This document shows, piece after piece, positions 46,000 to 55,963 of a stretch of 64,000 nucleotides of DNA. The translations under genes were made by a program, and so were the position numbers. The stretch lies in contig JAUWYP010000008.1 of assembly GCA_030615765.1 (NCBI GenBank), forward strand, positions 1-64,000, written 5' to 3'. Numbering within the stretch: position 1 is the stretch's first letter; the number at the start of each line of letters is the position of its first letter. The notes below the pieces were generated by a model. That model saw nothing but the letters and a program-made list of their open reading frames with translations, ran no database searches and was not told the origin of the DNA. This DNA comes from Dehalococcoidia bacterium (GTDB lineage Bacteria; Chloroflexota; Dehalococcoidia; SM23-28-2).

Positions 46000-46869
46000 C
46001 TATTCCACTCCCCTTGCCCGACGCCGCTGCTCTCTGAGAAAGGCGATGATGGGCGAGGGCTCAGTGGGGTGCCACTCCCGCTTCCACCGCTCGACGTCCG
46101 GCCACTCGTACGGCAGGTGCTCCACCGTGTTCGGCTCGCGGGCATCCCGCAGGACACGCAGGGCGTCGCGAATGACTTTCATCTGCTCCTCGCGCTCGCC
46201 AGCATGGCCCAGCGTATGGCCGAAGGGGAACTCCACCCCCACGATGCGGGGAACGCCCATGCGTTCCGTTACCTCCGGCATCATTGTGACCAAGACAGTG
46301 CTGATGCCAGCGGTCTCGATGACACGTGCCAGCACGGGCACGCTCAGACAGCACTCCGGTCAGACGGGGGTGAGCAGGACGGCATCCACCCCCTCCTCCC
46401 TCATGCGAGCGGCCACCTCGGGGCCGTAGCGCTTCTCCCACTCGTCGGTGTTCCGCGGGTTCCCCTGGTAGCCCATGAAGGAGTAATGAGTAGGGGCCAG
46501 GGAGCCGATCTCGCCCGCCGCCTCCAGCTCCAGAAATCGATGCACAGGCAAGGCGATGTTGATGTCCGCCTCCAGATCGGCCGTGTTGATGTGGAGGTGA
46601 GCGACGCCGATCTCCTCCTGCTTGACGTCGCGCGGGATGGTGCGATAAGTGGGGTCTCCCCAGAAGGGGTTCTGCCACTCTCTCTCCAGGTCGAAGGGCG
46701 GCTGCTTGTCCTTCAGATAGAGACCGGCGCTGGTCACCAGAGAGAACCGGCACTCCTCGATGGGCTTGGCCAGGGGCGTCCAGGGGGTGGGCTCCGCCTT
46801 CTGAAGGGGGAGCCCTCTATAGTAGTTGGCGAAGCTGCCGGGCAGCCACTTGTAGCTATCGATGGCCAT
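46000..46869 (-). CDS. GrdB/PrdB-like (glycine/sarcosine/betaine/D-proline reductase selenoprotein B family) protein, candidate selenocysteine protein (UGA at 46360-46362)
   Basis: Track ORFs 46360-46869 and 46000-46341 share one frame; junction VDAVLLTPV-U-PECCLSVPVLARVIETAGISTVLVTMM puts UGA in a UPxC redox motif; hairpin downstream; GGAGG SD before ATG 46869. Confidence 0.8.
46325..46342 (-). promoter_or_regulatory. Candidate bacterial SECIS hairpin for the GrdB/PrdB-like gene
   Basis: RNA CGUGCC-CGUGCU-GGCACG: perfect 6-bp stem, 6-nt loop, loop begins 23 nt after UGA. Confidence 0.6.
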
Positions 46870-47105
46870 CTCCTACCTCCCGCCTAGAGTGAGCGATCTG
46901 CAAATCTATTCACTTGGCCGCCTGGCGAAATCATCCGCTACCGTCATGCCAATGTCAAACATCCCCCGAGGTTCAGGGCCCGGCCGCTCAACTAGCGCCA
47001 CTTCAGCCAATCTTGGCTCTTGTCAGGACGCCCGCGATGCGCAAAAATAGGGTTGCTCTTCACTGGAAGGTTGCGGCGACCCGCCGCTGAGAAAGGAGCA
47101 TAGCG

Positions 47106-48905
47106 ATGGAACTGGGTGGATATGCCGATCGGCTGGCGCGCATCGACCTGACCACCGGCGATATCAAGTACGAGGGGATCAACGAGGAGGACGCCCACAA
47201 GTACATCGGCGGCCGTGGTCTGGGCGTGAAGTACGTCTTCGACAACGGCCCACAGGTCGACCCCCTGTCGCCGGAGAACATCATCTGCTTCCTGGTCGGC
47301 CCCCTGACCGGCACGGATGTTAGCATGAGCGGTCGGATGGCTGTGGTGACCAAGTCGCCGCTGACCGGCACCGTCACCGACTCTCACCACGGCGGCTGGT
47401 CGGGCGCTCGCTTGAAGTGGGCCGGCTTCGATGGCCTGGTCTTCAAGGGCAAGGCGGAGAAGCCCGTCTATGCCTACGTCGAGGCTGGCAAGGTCGAACT
47501 GAAAGACGCCAGCGACCTCTGGGGCAAGGGCGCCCACGGCACCATCAAGATCCTCCAAGAGCGCCACGGCGAGGACGTGAGCGTGGTGACCATCGGCCAG
47601 GCCGGCGAGAACCTGGTGCGCTTCTCCGGCTGGATGAACGAGAACGACCGCGCCTCTGGCCGAGGCGGCACAGGCGCCGTAGGGGGCAGCAAGAACCTGA
47701 AAGCGATCGTCATCAAGGCGGCCGAGAAGCTGCCCAAGCCTAAGGACCGGGAAGCCTTCAAGCAGGCTCACAAGGACGCTCTCAAGGCCATCAACGAGAG
47801 CGCCACCCTAGCGCCTCGTAAGGGCGGATTGTCGGTCTACGGCACCAACAGCCTTATGATGGCCGCCAACACCATCGGCGCCCTGCCCACCAAGAACGCC
47901 CAGTTCACCAGCTTTGCCAACGCCTTCAACATCAGCGGCCACCACATCCAGCAGACCATCCTCGTCGGCGACCCCACCTGTCACGCCTGCCCCGTCGCCT
48001 GCAAGAAAGAGGTCGAGACCGAGCCCGGCAAGTTCCACGTCCGCATGGAGAGCGTCGAGTACGAGTCGGCCTGGTCCTTCGGTGCTCAGTGCGACAACGA
48101 CAATCGCGACTCCATTGCCTTCCTTATCGACCTGTGCAACGACTACGGCATCGACACCATCGACATGGGCAACGTGCTGGCCATGACCATGGAGGCCAGC
48201 GAGAAGGAGCTGATCAGGGAGCGCGTGGGCTGGGGCGATGTCGACAAAATGGTGGAGCTGGTGCACAAGACAGCCAAGCGGGAGGGCATCGGCGACACCC
48301 TGGCCAACGGCATCGAGCCGGCGGCCAAGGCCTTCGGCGACCCCAGCATTGCCATGTCAGTCAAGGGCCAGACCATCGCCGCCTATGACCCGCGTGGCCT
48401 GAAGGGAATGGGGCTGGGCTTCGCCACCAGTAATCGCGGTGCCTGCCACCTCCGAGGCTACACCCCCGCCAGCGAGATCGTAGGCGTCCCCGAGAAGACC
48501 GACCCGCTGGCCTGGGAGGGCAAGGGCAAGCTCCTCAAGCTCTTCCAGGACTTCCAGGCTCTCTCCGACTCCCTCGGCGTCTGCAAGTTCTCCACCTTCG
48601 CCGAGAACCCCGACCACTACGCCGCCCAGTACTCGGCGATGGTGGGCGTCCCGATCGACGCCGACGCTATTCTCACCATCGGCGAGCGCATCTACAACCT
48701 GGAGCGCTACTACAACAACCTGGCCGGTTTCGGCGAAGGCGCCGACACCCTCCCCGCCCGCTTCCTCACCGAACCGTCCCAAAGCCCCCCCTCTCAGGGA
48801 CAGCTCTGCGAGCTGGACCAGATGCTCGAGGAGTACTACGAGGCGCGCGGCTGGGTGAACGGCGTGGTACCCGAGGAGAAGCTTAAGGCCCTGCAGATCA
48901 TCTAG
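47106..48905 (+). CDS. aor: Aldehyde ferredoxin oxidoreductase family protein (W/Mo-bis-pterin)
   Basis: GGYADRLARIDLTTGDI, YIGGRGLGVKYVFD, CHACPVACKKEV, SLGVCKFSTF motifs; 599 aa. Confidence 0.93.
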   Translation: MELGGYADRLARIDLTTGDIKYEGINEEDAHKYIGGRGLGVKYVFDNGPQVDPLSPENIICFLVGPLTGTDVSMSGRMAVVTKSPLTGTVTDSHHGGWSGARLKWAGFDGLVFKGKAEKPVYAYVEAGKVELKDASDLWGKGAHGTIKILQERHGEDVSVVTIGQAGENLVRFSGWMNENDRASGRGGTGAVGGSKNLKAIVIKAAEKLPKPKDREAFKQAHKDALKAINESATLAPRKGGLSVYGTNSLMMAANTIGALPTKNAQFTSFANAFNISGHHIQQTILVGDPTCHACPVACKKEVETEPGKFHVRMESVEYESAWSFGAQCDNDNRDSIAFLIDLCNDYGIDTIDMGNVLAMTMEASEKELIRERVGWGDVDKMVELVHKTAKREGIGDTLANGIEPAAKAFGDPSIAMSVKGQTIAAYDPRGLKGMGLGFATSNRGACHLRGYTPASEIVGVPEKTDPLAWEGKGKLLKLFQDFQALSDSLGVCKFSTFAENPDHYAAQYSAMVGVPIDADAILTIGERIYNLERYYNNLAGFGEGADTLPARFLTEPSQSPPSQGQLCELDQMLEEYYEARGWVNGVVPEEKLKALQII

Positions 48906-48912
48906 GGGGTAG

Positions 48913-49215
48913 GTGAAGCCTACGTCTCACGTCACGGTGGTTCGGCTGTATGCCTCCCTGCGAGAGGTAGCCGGTGAGCGGGACATCGAAGTAGCCCTCC
49001 CGGACGGTGCTACTACCCGCGATCTCATCAACCGGCTGGTGGAGCTACAGCCCGTCCTCGCCCAGCGCCTGCTGGACCAGGATGGCAACATCCCCCGATT
49101 CGTGAACGTGTTCGTGAACGGGAGGGACATCCGCTACCTCAGCGGGCTGGACACTCCTGTGACGCCAGACGACGAGGTGACCATCCTTCCACCCGCTGCC
49201 GGAGGCAGGGGATAG
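48913..49215 (+). CDS. MoaD/ThiS-family ubiquitin-like sulfur carrier
   Basis: VTVVRLYASLREVAGERDIEVALPDGATTRDLINRL...VTPDDEVTILPPAAGGRG; GTG start; immediately downstream of AOR. Confidence 0.85.
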   Translation: MKPTSHVTVVRLYASLREVAGERDIEVALPDGATTRDLINRLVELQPVLAQRLLDQDGNIPRFVNVFVNGRDIRYLSGLDTPVTPDDEVTILPPAAGGRG

Positions 49216-49223
49216 CCATTTCC

Positions 49224-49664
49224 CTAGTCGGTGCTGGCCGAGGAAGCGGGCCAATACCCTTCGAAGAGCTGGACCAGTAGGCCGCCACCATCCCTCGGGT
49301 GGATGAAGAGCTCTTTCCAGGTAGAGCCGGTTCTCACCCCACCGAAGGGCTCGATGCCGCGGCGACGCAGTATCTCTGCCGCCTTTTCCACGTCCTCCAC
49401 CTGAAACGTCACGTGATGAAGGCCGGGACCCCGCTCCTTCAGGAAGCGAGTTAAGAAGCTATCGTCAGAGATTGGCTCAACTACCTCCCACTGGATGCCG
49501 CCGCCCGGCACGTCAAGGGTGACGCCGGCGTACTTTTCCTCCTCGCTACGCCAGCGGTCCACCACCTTCATGCCAAAGAGCTCGGTGAGGAAAGGTAGGT
49601 ACTCCTCGACGTTCCGAACCGCCATGGCAACGTGGTCCAGTCTGGTGATCCCCAGCGACTCCAT
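49224..49664 (-). CDS. VOC/glyoxalase family protein (methylmalonyl-CoA epimerase-like)
   Basis: LDHVAMAVRNVEEYLPFLTELFGMKVVD; GPGLHHVTFQVEDVEKAAEILRRRG. Confidence 0.88.
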   Translation of the reverse strand: MESLGITRLDHVAMAVRNVEEYLPFLTELFGMKVVDRWRSEEEKYAGVTLDVPGGGIQWEVVEPISDDSFLTRFLKERGPGLHHVTFQVEDVEKAAEILRRRGIEPFGGVRTGSTWKELFIHPRDGGGLLVQLFEGYWPASSASTD

Positions 49665-49890
49665 GGTTCTCCGCTCCTCCTGTCGACGTCAATAGGGTGT
49701 GAAGGCAGGCAGCTTGCGGATGTCCATTCTATTATGACCCCGAGGCTGCCTCAATGAGAGCACTCTCGTCAGTCCGTTATGATAAAGGGGGAGCGCCGAT
49801 GGCTGACGAGGTCTGTCTGACAGAACTGCCCACCGTTCGGGAAGCCCTTCTCGCCGAAGCGGCCGAAGGCGGCAGGACTGTCCCCCGCGA

Positions 49891-51291
49891 CTAGTCCAGC
49901 GACGGCCGGCGCAGGTGCCACTCGGTGGCCTGCTCGTAGGCGTGGGCGACCCTCAGGACGGTCTCCTCGTCGAACGGCCGCCCGACGATCTGCAGCCCAA
50001 CCGGCAGCCCCTGGCTGTCGAAGCCGCAGGGCAGAGAGATAGCGGGCTGGCCGGTCAGGTTGAACGGGCAGGTAAAGCGGTGGATGTAGATCTCGCGCCC
50101 GCTGGCAGAGAGCTCGTCCTCGATCCTGGTGGCGGTGAAGGCGGTGGTCGGCGTCACCAGCACGTCCATCCTCGCGTACTGCTCTTCCACCTCTGCCCGA
50201 AGCTGCTGTTGGCCTTCCAGGCCCTCCAGATAGTCCACCGCCCGCATCCGCAACCCCTCTTGCAGCCGCAGCCGCACCTGCTCGCTGAAGTCCTGCGGCC
50301 GCTCCTCCAGGTTCCGCCGATGGAAAGCCGCCGCTTCCGGCCCCGCTATCGCCAGCCAGATGGCATCGGCCCGCTGGAGGCTAGGAACCTCCACCTCGAC
50401 CAGCGAGGCGCCCAGGCTCTCCAGCGTCTGCAGAGCCGCCTGGAACCTTGCCTCCACGTCCTTATCCAGGCCCGAGAGCACGTCTTTGTCGGGCAAGCCG
50501 ACCCGCAGCCCGCGCACCTCGCCGCTCAGAGCCGCCACGTAGTCCGGCACGGGCACATCCTCGGCAGTGAGGTCGTTTGGGTCGGGGCCGGCGATGGCCT
50601 GGAGAATGAGGGCGATATCCTCCACCATGCGAGTCATGGGCCCGGCGTGGTCCAAGGATTCGCTCAGCGGGACGACGCCGTGCTTGCTCACCCAGCCGAA
50701 GGTCGGCTTGAACCCGACGACGCCGCACATGGAGGCCGGCATACGGATGGAGCCGCCCGTGTCCGAGCCCAGGGAGCCCAGGCAGAGCGAGGCGGCCAGA
50801 GCCGCGCCTGACCCGCCGCTGGAGCCGCCGGTGATTCGATCCAGCGCCCACGGGTTGTGGGTCGGCCCGAAATGGGAGACCACATTCGTTCCTCCGAAGG
50901 CCCACTCGTGCATGTTGAGCTTGCCCAGCAGCACCACGCCCTGCTCTCGCAGGCGGCGCACGCAGGTGGCGTCCTCCCTCGGAACGTAGTCGGCCAGGAT
51001 CTTCGATCCGGCGGTGGTGCGAATGCCCTTGGTCTCGTACAGGTCCTTGATCGCGAAGGGGATGCCGTCCAGGGGCCCCAGCCGCTTGCCCCGGCCGAGA
51101 CGCCGCTCGGCCTCTGCGGCCTCGGCCACGGCCGCCTCCGGGAGCAGAGTGACGAAAGCGTTCAGCTTCGGATCCAGCGCTTCGATGCGCTCCAGGCAGG
51201 CGCGGGTGAGCTCTGTGGGCGACAGTTCGCCCGCCTGAAAGGAACGGGCGGCCTCGGCGATCGTGAGCTGGACGAGCTGGTCGGCCTTCAT
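49891..51291 (-). CDS. Amidase signature family protein (GatA-like)
   Basis: GIPFAIKDLYETKGIRTTAGS; GGSSGGSGAALAASLCLGSLGSDTGGSIRMPASMCGVVGFKP; ATG at 51291 preferred. Confidence 0.92.
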   Translation of the reverse strand: MKADQLVQLTIAEAARSFQAGELSPTELTRACLERIEALDPKLNAFVTLLPEAAVAEAAEAERRLGRGKRLGPLDGIPFAIKDLYETKGIRTTAGSKILADYVPREDATCVRRLREQGVVLLGKLNMHEWAFGGTNVVSHFGPTHNPWALDRITGGSSGGSGAALAASLCLGSLGSDTGGSIRMPASMCGVVGFKPTFGWVSKHGVVPLSESLDHAGPMTRMVEDIALILQAIAGPDPNDLTAEDVPVPDYVAALSGEVRGLRVGLPDKDVLSGLDKDVEARFQAALQTLESLGASLVEVEVPSLQRADAIWLAIAGPEAAAFHRRNLEERPQDFSEQVRLRLQEGLRMRAVDYLEGLEGQQQLRAEVEEQYARMDVLVTPTTAFTATRIEDELSASGREIYIHRFTCPFNLTGQPAISLPCGFDSQGLPVGLQIVGRPFDEETVLRVAHAYEQATEWHLRRPSLD

Positions 51292-51481
51292 GCTGCTCTG
51301 GGCCCCCTCCCTTAAGCTAGCTGCCTGAGTGGTATCTCCATATATCCCTGCCCCGGCCAGCTTGTCAACCAGCCCAGCCCACAGCGCTTGTGCCACAGAT
51401 GCTGAGCCAATAAACTTGATCCTGGGATCTGCTTGAGCCTTCAGCCCGCCACCACCGCCACAGCAGGAGGACACCGCTGCA

Positions 51482-52213
51482 ATGACCAACCTTATCATCG
51501 AAGCTACGGACGTGGTCAAGACCTACGACACCGGCTATTCCAAGGTGCGGGCGCTGAGAGGCGTCTCCCTCTCGGTCGAGCGGGGCGAGATGGTGGCCAT
51601 CATGGGCCCCTCCGGCTGCGGCAAGACCACCCTCCTCAACTGCCTCAGCGGCCTCGACGACATCGACAGCGGCCGGGTCATCGTCGATGGAACCGACATC
51701 AACCGTCTGTCCGATAACGCCAAGACGGAATACCGCGCTCGCAACATGGGGTTCGTCTTCCAGGTCTACGACCTCCTGCCCATCCTCTCGGCGGTGGAAA
51801 ACGTCGAGCTCCCTCTGTTGGTCTCGGGCACCGCAGCCAAGGGGGCCCGCGAGGCCGCCATGCGCGCCCTGGACTTCGTCCACCTCGCCGACCGGGCGAG
51901 CCACCGACCCGCCGAGCTCTCCGGCGGCGAACGCCAGCGGGCAGCTGTGGCCCGCTCCCTGGTGAACGATCCGGCCATCGTCTGGGCTGACGAGCCCACC
52001 GGCGCCCTCGATAGCACCAACGCCGAACAGATCATGAACCTGCTGCGGGAGCTGAACGAAACCACCAGCCAGACCTTTGTTTTGGTCACCCACGACGCCA
52101 AGATGGCTGCCTACGCTCAGCGCATCGTCCACATGGTCGACGGCCTGATAGTGGACGAGAAGCGTACTGACCGGGCGAAGCAGCCCACCAGCCCAGCCCC
52201 TGAGCGGACCTAG
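51482..52213 (+). CDS. ABC transporter ATP-binding protein (LolD/MacB type)
   Basis: [50 protein letters not shown]. Confidence 0.93.
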   Translation: MTNLIIEATDVVKTYDTGYSKVRALRGVSLSVERGEMVAIMGPSGCGKTTLLNCLSGLDDIDSGRVIVDGTDINRLSDNAKTEYRARNMGFVFQVYDLLPILSAVENVELPLLVSGTAAKGAREAAMRALDFVHLADRASHRPAELSGGERQRAAVARSLVNDPAIVWADEPTGALDSTNAEQIMNLLRELNETTSQTFVLVTHDAKMAAYAQRIVHMVDGLIVDEKRTDRAKQPTSPAPERT

Positions 52214-52225
52214 GAGCGACCACCC

Positions 52226-55222
52226 GTGGACGAACTGTTCGGCCTCTCGATGGACTACATCATGTACGCCCTGCTGATCTTGCTGGCGATCTCGCTGTCC
52301 ACTGTGGCCTATGTGGTGTTGCGCAACCGCATCATGTTCAAGATGGGCGTGCGCAACATCCCCCGCCGCATGGCCCAGACCGTCCTCATCGTCATCGGCC
52401 TCATGCTCAGCACCCTCATCATCTCCGCCGCCCTCACCACCGGTGACACCGTCGACCGCAGCGTCACCAACTTCGCCTACGAGCTCGCCGGCCACCTCGA
52501 CGAGATCGTGGAGTTCGATGTGGAGAAAACCGGCGACGCGGCGGCTGAGCCCTTCGTTCCCGAGTCCACCGTCGCCGAGCTGGAAGCTGCCCTGGGCGAC
52601 GACCCCGACATCGACGGCATTGCCCCCGCCCTCTTCGAACCGGTGCCGGTCATCAACCCGCGGACGGGCCTCAGCACCCCCTCGGCCTTTCTCACCGGCG
52701 CCGACCCCGAGCGCATGGACGGCTTCCCCGACGTCGTCTCACTCGACGGCGAGGTGCTGGATGTCGGCGCCCTTGCCCCCGACGAGATCTACCTCAACGA
52801 GAGCGGCCAGGAGGAGCTTGACGCTCAGCCGGGCGATACCCTTCAGATTTTCGTCGCCGGAATTCCCGCCACCTTTAAGGTGGTGGACATCGTCAAGGAT
52901 AGATACATCACGGGCGCCATCACTACCGAGGAGGGCCAATCCCAGGACGGCATGGTCACCCGCCTGGACGTGGCCCAGCGACTCTTCGACCGCGAGGGGG
53001 AGGTCGACTTCATCGGCATCTCCAACCGCGGCGGCGTGCGCGACGGCATGGCCCTCTCCGACACGGTCGCCGCGAAGGTGGAGACCGCCCTCACTAACCC
53101 CAACCTCAGCGTGGAGAAGATAAAGCAGGACACCGTGGAGATGGCCGAGCTCATGGGCAATATCATGTCCACCATGTTCCTGGTCATGGGCCTCTTCTCT
53201 ATTGCTGCCGGCATTCTCCTCATCTTCATGATCTTCGTCATGCTCGCGGCAGAGCGAAAGCCGGAGATGGGCATGGCCCGCGCCGTGGGCAGCAAGCGCA
53301 GCCAGCTCGTCCAGTCCTTCCTCTCGGAGGGCATGGCCTACAACCTGGGGGCTGCCCTGGTGGGTGCTGGCCTGGGGGTGCTCGTGGCCATCGCCATCGC
53401 TCGGGTCATGAACCGTTTCTTCACGGAGTTCGGCATCGACATCACCCCCCATGTTACGCCCCGCAGCCTGATCATCGCCTACTGCCTGGGAGTGGTAGTC
53501 ACCTTCATCACTGTCGTCATCTCCTCCTGGCGGGTGAGCCGCCTCAACATCGTGCGGGCCCTCCGTGACATCCCCGAGCCCACCTACCGCCGGGCGCGAC
53601 TCCGCACGCTGATCCTGGGCATCATAGCCATCCTGCTTGGGGCACTCATCGCCTGGAGCGGCGTCAGTAGTGGAATACTTGCCCCGTTCACCCTCGGAGT
53701 GTCCATCTCCTTGCTAGGTCTCATCCCGGTCATGCGCTACTTCGCCCTGCCGGAGCGACCCGTCTTCACCATCGTCGGTCTGGCCCTTCTGGCATTCTGG
53801 GCCCTCCCCGAGGGGCCCCTCGAGAACCTCGTGTCTGACATGGAGGGCGACATCGAGATGTTCTTCCTCTCCGGCATTTTCATGGTGGCCGCCGCCACCT
53901 TCGTCATCGTCTACAACGCCGACATCCTCCTCCGCGCCATAGAGCGCGCTGGCGGCTGGCTTGGCCGCCTCCTGCCCGCCCTGCGTATCGCCGTCGCCTA
54001 TCCCCTGGCCAACAAGTTCCGCACCGGCATGACCATGGCCATGATCGCCCTGGTGGTCTTCGCCGTGGTGATGATGTCCATCATGAACACCAACTTTAAC
54101 GCCCTCTTCCTCCGCGACGACGCCCGCGGCGGCTGGGACATCGTTGTGACCGAGAACCCCAACAACCCCATCGGCGACCTGGACGCCGCCCTGGAAAGGG
54201 AAGGCTCAGTCGATACCAACCAGTTCGCCGCCGTCGGCGCTGTGCGTCACCCCGACCTCTTCGTCAGCGCGGAGCTATACCAACTTGGGGCAAGCGAGGA
54301 GTGGGAAAGATATCCAGTACTGGGCGTGGACGACGCCTTCGCCCGCGAGTCGCAGATCAGGCTCCAGACGCGCGCCCGCCAGTACCCCGATGACGAGGCC
54401 GTGTGGGAGGCCCTTCGCACTACACCCCGCCTGGCGGTGATCGACGCTTTCGCTGTCTCCGAGGGTCACTTCATGTTCGGCCCGTACGAATTCCACGTCG
54501 AGAGGTTCGATGAGACCGCCGAGGTCATGGACCCGCTGGCGCTGAAGGTGCGCGACCCGACTAGTGGCAAGCCGGCACACCTCTCCCTCATTGGGGTTAT
54601 CGATTTCGGCTCCAGCGCCAACTTCTTTGGCCTCTACATCTCGGAGGAGACCTTCAACGAGGTCTTCGGCGAGCCCGAGTTCTCCCGCTTCTACGTGAAA
54701 GTGCAGCCGGGCGTGGACCCCGGCGACACAGCCAAAGCCATCGAGTCCGCCCTGGTCACTACCGGCGCTCAGGCCGTGTCCATAAAGGACCAGCTCGAGG
54801 AAGACCAGGCCACCTTCAACACCTTCTTCTACCTGATCCAGGGCTTCATGGGCTTGGGCCTGCTCGTAGGCACGGCGGCCGTCGGCGTTATCGCCTTCCG
54901 CTCCGTGGTGGAGCGGCGCCAGCAGATCGGCATGCTGCGGGCCATCGGCTACACCCGCGGCACCGTGGCCCTCAGCTTCATCCTGGAGTCATCGTTCATC
55001 GCCCTGCTGGGCATCGCCACCGGCATCGGCCTGGCGATGCTACTCTCGTTCAACCTCCTCCACAGCGACGAGCTCTCCAACATCGACATGGGCTTCATCA
55101 TCCCCTGGTGGCAGATTCTCCTTACCGCCGCCTTCGCCTTCGGAGCCTCTTTCCTGATGACTATTCTGCCCTCGCGGCTGGCCGCTGGCATCACCATCGC
55201 CGAGGCCATCCGCTACGAGTAG
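52226..55222 (+). CDS. ABC transporter permease (FtsX family, large)
   Basis: 998 aa with two FtsX-like TM blocks and extracytoplasmic domains; 12 bp downstream of the ATPase. Confidence 0.9.
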   Translation: MDELFGLSMDYIMYALLILLAISLSTVAYVVLRNRIMFKMGVRNIPRRMAQTVLIVIGLMLSTLIISAALTTGDTVDRSVTNFAYELAGHLDEIVEFDVEKTGDAAAEPFVPESTVAELEAALGDDPDIDGIAPALFEPVPVINPRTGLSTPSAFLTGADPERMDGFPDVVSLDGEVLDVGALAPDEIYLNESGQEELDAQPGDTLQIFVAGIPATFKVVDIVKDRYITGAITTEEGQSQDGMVTRLDVAQRLFDREGEVDFIGISNRGGVRDGMALSDTVAAKVETALTNPNLSVEKIKQDTVEMAELMGNIMSTMFLVMGLFSIAAGILLIFMIFVMLAAERKPEMGMARAVGSKRSQLVQSFLSEGMAYNLGAALVGAGLGVLVAIAIARVMNRFFTEFGIDITPHVTPRSLIIAYCLGVVVTFITVVISSWRVSRLNIVRALRDIPEPTYRRARLRTLILGIIAILLGALIAWSGVSSGILAPFTLGVSISLLGLIPVMRYFALPERPVFTIVGLALLAFWALPEGPLENLVSDMEGDIEMFFLSGIFMVAAATFVIVYNADILLRAIERAGGWLGRLLPALRIAVAYPLANKFRTGMTMAMIALVVFAVVMMSIMNTNFNALFLRDDARGGWDIVVTENPNNPIGDLDAALEREGSVDTNQFAAVGAVRHPDLFVSAELYQLGASEEWERYPVLGVDDAFARESQIRLQTRARQYPDDEAVWEALRTTPRLAVIDAFAVSEGHFMFGPYEFHVERFDETAEVMDPLALKVRDPTSGKPAHLSLIGVIDFGSSANFFGLYISEETFNEVFGEPEFSRFYVKVQPGVDPGDTAKAIESALVTTGAQAVSIKDQLEEDQATFNTFFYLIQGFMGLGLLVGTAAVGVIAFRSVVERRQQIGMLRAIGYTRGTVALSFILESSFIALLGIATGIGLAMLLSFNLLHSDELSNIDMGFIIPWWQILLTAAFAFGASFLMTILPSRLAAGITIAEAIRYE

Positions 55223-55380
55223 GCGGCACGAAGCACGCCGCCGCCCATCGTGCTGGCCACAGCGAGCACACCACCCTCCGTCTGCGGTTGACAAGTCGGT
55301 AGCCGCGCGCCATCATTGGCTGCGAAACCAAGATCATCAACCCGGCCAGCCCAGCTCTATTCAGGAACAAGGAGGAAGCC

Positions 55381-55953
55381 ATGGCCGCAGAGTATCCCGC
55401 CACGCTGGACGTACCCGTCCGCGAGAAGGTCCCCAGAGATCAGGCCATTCTGCACACCATCATCGCGATCGTGTTCTACTGGGTAGGGGCGGGAATCCTG
55501 GGTTTCTTAGCGTACATCGTCGCCCCCATCGTCATAGCCATACGAGTCGGCTCCAAGGGCGGCGAGAAGTTCATCCAGGAAGACGGGCCAGAGTTCGCCC
55601 GCTACGGCAAGCTCTTCATGGCCATCTACGCCTATGTCTACTTCCTCACAGATGACCCTCCGGAGAAGGCTATCGAAAGCTCCGTCAACATCGACTTCCA
55701 GCCAAGCGGCAACCCGCCCTGGTGGAGTGCCCTCCTCAGACCCATATTGCTCATCCCTCACGGGCTGGTGCTGGGTGTCCTGGGGCTGGCCTTCATCGTC
55801 ATCCTCCCCTGGACGGCCATCGTTGCCTTGGCCAATGAGCAGTACCCTAAGCAGTTCTACTCCTTCGTGTTGAACTACCTGCGCTGGCAGACCAGGGTGA
55901 CCGCCTACCTGTTCTCCCTGACCCAACAGTATCCGCCCTTTGCCTGGGAGTAA
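55381..55953 (+). CDS. DUF4389-like membrane protein
   Basis: NPPWWSALLRPILLIPHGLVLGVLGLAFIVILPWTAIVALANEQYPKQFYSFVLNYLRWQTRVTAYLFSLTQQYPPF. Confidence 0.8.
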   Translation: MAAEYPATLDVPVREKVPRDQAILHTIIAIVFYWVGAGILGFLAYIVAPIVIAIRVGSKGGEKFIQEDGPEFARYGKLFMAIYAYVYFLTDDPPEKAIESSVNIDFQPSGNPPWWSALLRPILLIPHGLVLGVLGLAFIVILPWTAIVALANEQYPKQFYSFVLNYLRWQTRVTAYLFSLTQQYPPFAWE

Positions 55954-55963
55954 AGACACGCCG

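Noticed and set aside
46360-46869. Interpretation as a nonsense-mutated pseudogene of a GrdB-like protein
   Set aside because: UGA (not UAA/UAG) falls precisely at the redox Cys/Sec position, is followed by a correctly spaced hairpin, and the frame is intact on both sides; the neighbouring Sec-FdhA shows selenium coding is plausible. Still needs verification.
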